From assembly GCF_003946645.1 (NCBI RefSeq), contig NZ_RHOU01000001.1:62001-126000 (forward strand): a DNA stretch of 64,000 nt. The letters run 5' to 3'. The notes under the pieces were generated by a model. The model saw nothing but the letters and a program-made list of their open reading frames with translations, was not told the DNA's origin and ran no database searches. The translations under genes and the position numbers were made by a program. Origin of the DNA: Lapidilactobacillus wuchangensis. Its GTDB lineage: Bacteria; Bacillota; Bacilli; Lactobacillales; Lactobacillaceae. Of the stretch, positions 62,416 to 64,000 are shown one piece after another (position 1 is the stretch's first letter; every line of letters begins with the position of its first letter).

Positions 62416-62595
62416 ATGGCTAAGACAATTGTTCGCGACAACGAGTCACTTGATGATGCTCTTCGACGTTTTAAACGTTCTGTTTCTAAAAGCGGTACAC
62501 TTCAAGAATACCGGAAACGAGAATTTTACGAGAAACCAAGCGTTAAACGTAAATTAAAATCCGAAGCTGCTCGGAAGCGTAAGAAGTTTAGATAA
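62416..62595 (+). CDS. rpsU: 30S ribosomal protein S21
   Basis: ATG 62416 after AGGAGGG gives 59 residues: [20 protein letters not shown], then [16 protein letters not shown] and a basic KRKKFR end, the S21 signature. A 70-codon upstream extension of this frame covers the promoter and is rejected. It is typically followed by yqeY, as here. Confidence 0.97.
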   Translation: MAKTIVRDNESLDDALRRFKRSVSKSGTLQEYRKREFYEKPSVKRKLKSEAARKRKKFR

Positions 62596-62603
62596 TGAAT
62601 TCA

Positions 62604-62662
62604 CCCCCTTAGTTTTGGGATTACACATTGTGATCTTACGACTGTGGGGGTATTTCTTTTTT
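62604..62662 (+). terminator. Terminator-like hairpin after rpsU
   Basis: ACCCCC pairs with GGGGGT across a ~35-base arm with internal pairs (GGGATTACACA region), followed by ATTTCTTTTTTT. Confidence 0.6.
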
Positions 62663-62701
62663 TAGAGTGCAAAAATAGACGGTTAGCCAATGAGCATTAA
62701 A

Positions 62702-62742
62702 GTTATTTTACCAAATTAGCCGATTTTGGCTGATTGGTAAAA
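62702..62742 (+). other. Hairpin between rpsU and yqeY
   Basis: ATTTTACCAaATtAGCC pairs with GGCTgATTGGTAAAAT. No T run follows, so it may be an RNA structure or protein site rather than a terminator. Confidence 0.5.
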
Positions 62743-62814
62743 TGATTTTAAGCGGAGTTGGCTGTCTGTTTTTGCACGTTTCCACAAACCCACAATCATT
62801 CAGGAGGTACTACA

Positions 62815-63261
62815 ATGGATTTTAACGCAAAAATCATGGAAGATCTGAAGGCAGCAATGAAGGCCAAGGACAAAACTCGTTTAGCCGTAATTCGGAGTAT
62901 TAAGTCTGCTTTGATGAACGCCAAAATTAAGAAGAACGAAGCATTAACACCAGATGACGAATTAGCTGTCGTCGCTTCTGAATTAAAACAACGCCAAGAT
63001 TCATTGGTTGAATTTGAAAATGCTGGTCGTCAAGACTTGGCCGATCAATTAAAAGCCGAAATTGAAATTGTTAAAGAATATTTACCAGCCGCTTTGTCTG
63101 ATGAGGAATTGGCTAAAGTTGTTGATGAAACCATCAGTGAAGTTGGCGCCAGCTCAATGAAAGATATGGGCAACGTCATGAAAGCACTGATGCCTAAAGT
63201 TAAGGGTCGTGCTGACGGCGCAAAGGTCAACCAACTTGTTAAGGCAGCATTGTCGAAGTAA
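62815..63261 (+). CDS. yqeY: GatB/YqeY domain protein
   Basis: ATG 62815 after CAGGAGGTAC gives 148 residues. The helical YqeY pattern is clear: DLKAAMKAKDKTRLAVIRSI, KQRQDSLVEFENAGRQDLAD, EYLPAALSDEEL and NVMKALMPKVKGRADGAKVN. The domain resembles the tRNA-binding tail of GatB, and its free-standing role is not established. It follows rpsU, a conserved neighbourhood. Confidence 0.94.
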   Translation: MDFNAKIMEDLKAAMKAKDKTRLAVIRSIKSALMNAKIKKNEALTPDDELAVVASELKQRQDSLVEFENAGRQDLADQLKAEIEIVKEYLPAALSDEELAKVVDETISEVGASSMKDMGNVMKALMPKVKGRADGAKVNQLVKAALSK

Positions 63262-63289
63262 AAAAACTGTTTGCTTTAAACAGTGCTTA

Positions 63290-63797
63290 GACTGTCCTAA
63301 TTTGGGAGGGTGGTTGCTGGGCGATTTAGAGGGCGTGGAACGCCGTGGCCATCGATTTGAGCTTATTTTAAGCAATAAATTGCTTAGAATAATTTCACAG
63401 CTGACGCCAATCGCCCAGCAACCACCTGATTAAACTAACAAAATTGAGCAGCACTATTTAGAAAAACAGATTGAGGTAAACTAATGAGCCTGTTTGACAA
63501 ACTTTCTGGATAAAACCAGAGACTGTCAGATGGGCTTTTTATAATACAGTTTAGTTATGATAACAATCGAAGTTAAGTTGATCTATCCCGCTTGAAGTGC
63601 ATTAATCATTAACAAAACTGAAGTGAACCACCTCAACTCCAGACGGAATGGAGGGATCTTGGCGTCAGCCGCCAAATTGTTCTTAGTGGCTGGGCCACTT
63701 AGAACAAGGCTTGTATTTGAGATTGTTGCGTTAGCAATAAGCTCAAATCAATGCCGGCAGCGTTCCACGCCAAGCAGCCCGCAATGGAGTCAAACTC
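63290..63797. repeat. Composite structured repeat, copy 7
   Basis: Left unit: GGTGGTTGCTGGGCGATT and AATCGCCCAGCAACCACC form a perfect 18-bp closing stem, but the core is shortened by an internal deletion. A central hairpin (GCCTGTTTGACA/TGTCAGATGGGC) lies near 63490-63540. Right unit (63636-63795) closes with CTTGGCGT/ACGCCAAG and has a TTGTTCTTAGTGG/CCACTTAGAACAA hairpin, like copy 4. Confidence 0.85.
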
Positions 63798-63840
63798 AAT
63801 TCTGTTTCAAAACTTTTTAATGAAATTGTTGTTTACGCCA

Positions 63841-63990
63841 AAAGCCCGCTAGTTTTCGCAACTTGAGTAATCGTGCTACGCTTGGCAAATGACTAGGTAC
63901 AATTTGAATATTCACATGATCGACGGGGTCGCTCCTGCAAATATTCGAAATTGTACTACGTCAAAAACCCGCCAAGCTTCGCAACTTAAT
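63841..63990. repeat. Palindromic segment at window end
   Basis: GTACAATTTGAATATT (63897-63912) pairs with AATATTCgAAATTGTAC (63940-63956). GCCAAGC-TTCGCA near 63971 matches inverted TGCTACGCTTGGC near 63874. AAAGCCCGCTAG and AAAACCCGCCAAG also begin imperfect direct repeats ending TTCGCAACTT. It does not belong to the main family and may continue beyond the window. Confidence 0.55.
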
Positions 63991-64000
63991 GCATTATGTG

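Noticed and set aside
3536-63797. CRISPR array interpretation of the repeats
   Set aside because: Units are 150+ bp, widely separated, inverted relative to each other and structurally variable; there are no short regular spacers or cas genes.
63623-63820. Plus-strand 65-residue frame at the last composite
   Set aside because: Repeat shadow; its codons follow the repeat's stems and no ribosome site is present.

Overview
The window reads as a chromosomal segment of a low-GC Gram-positive bacterium of the Lactobacillales, most probably a Lactobacillaceae member. Reasons: strong AGGAGG ribosome sites with many GTG/TTG starts, the recJ-apt, prmA-rsmE-relA-dtd and T-box-hisS-aspS neighbourhoods, DUF3013/DUF960/DUF3737 proteins typical of lactobacilli, and a split adaA/adaB pair. 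The genus cannot be fixed from sequence alone. There is no rRNA, CRISPR array, phage or transposase gene.

Layout. 1-7.3 kb: recJ 3' end, apt, a Bax-inhibitor-like protein, a nucleotide kinase-like protein, an SDR protein, DUF3737 and a MalY-type PLP enzyme. 7.5-12.9 kb: ECF sigma factor, anti-sigma-like protein, small secreted protein, internal terminator, three membrane permeases, an ABC ATPase and a membrane-anchored protein, apparently one regulated export or immunity operon. 13-14.1 kb: small genes including YbaK. 14.4-19.0 kb: three tandem copies of a two-gene module (sigma-70-like factor plus PH-like membrane protein). 19-24.3 kb: GNAT, small membrane protein, SHOCT protein, then DNA-alkylation repair (ogt/adaB, adaA, AlkC-like). 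24.4-27.8 kb: tRNA-Ser followed by a lone AT-rich 1039-codon metallophosphoesterase-STAND-like gene, a candidate defence gene. 27.8-37.9 kb: EamA transporter, small genes, prmA, rsmE, relA, dtd, a HAD protein and an alpha/beta hydrolase. 38.2-43.8 kb: SH3/amidase autolysin and T-box-hisS-aspS. 44.6-49.1 kb: accessory cluster with an XRE regulator and three phosphoesterases. 50-55 kb: msrA, ZIP transporter, YitT, nfo, ferrochelatase. 55-60 kb: a minus-strand glycan operon with a PilZ-bearing cellulose-synthase-like enzyme. 60.5-63.3 kb: HAD, PpsR, rpsU, yqeY.

The most striking non-coding feature is a dispersed repeat family of about 150-165 bp units, present in at least a dozen complete or decayed copies. 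Each unit can fold into a closing stem with a conserved asymmetric loop and two hairpins. All three stems change sequence between copies while staying paired. Units mostly occur as inverted pairs around a terminator-like hairpin, giving composites of about 500-750 bp. Nested insertions, arm-only deletion derivatives and remnants indicate a non-autonomous mobile or structured-RNA element. Six-frame ORFs over these copies are not genes.

All functional calls come from reading the translations; no database search was run.
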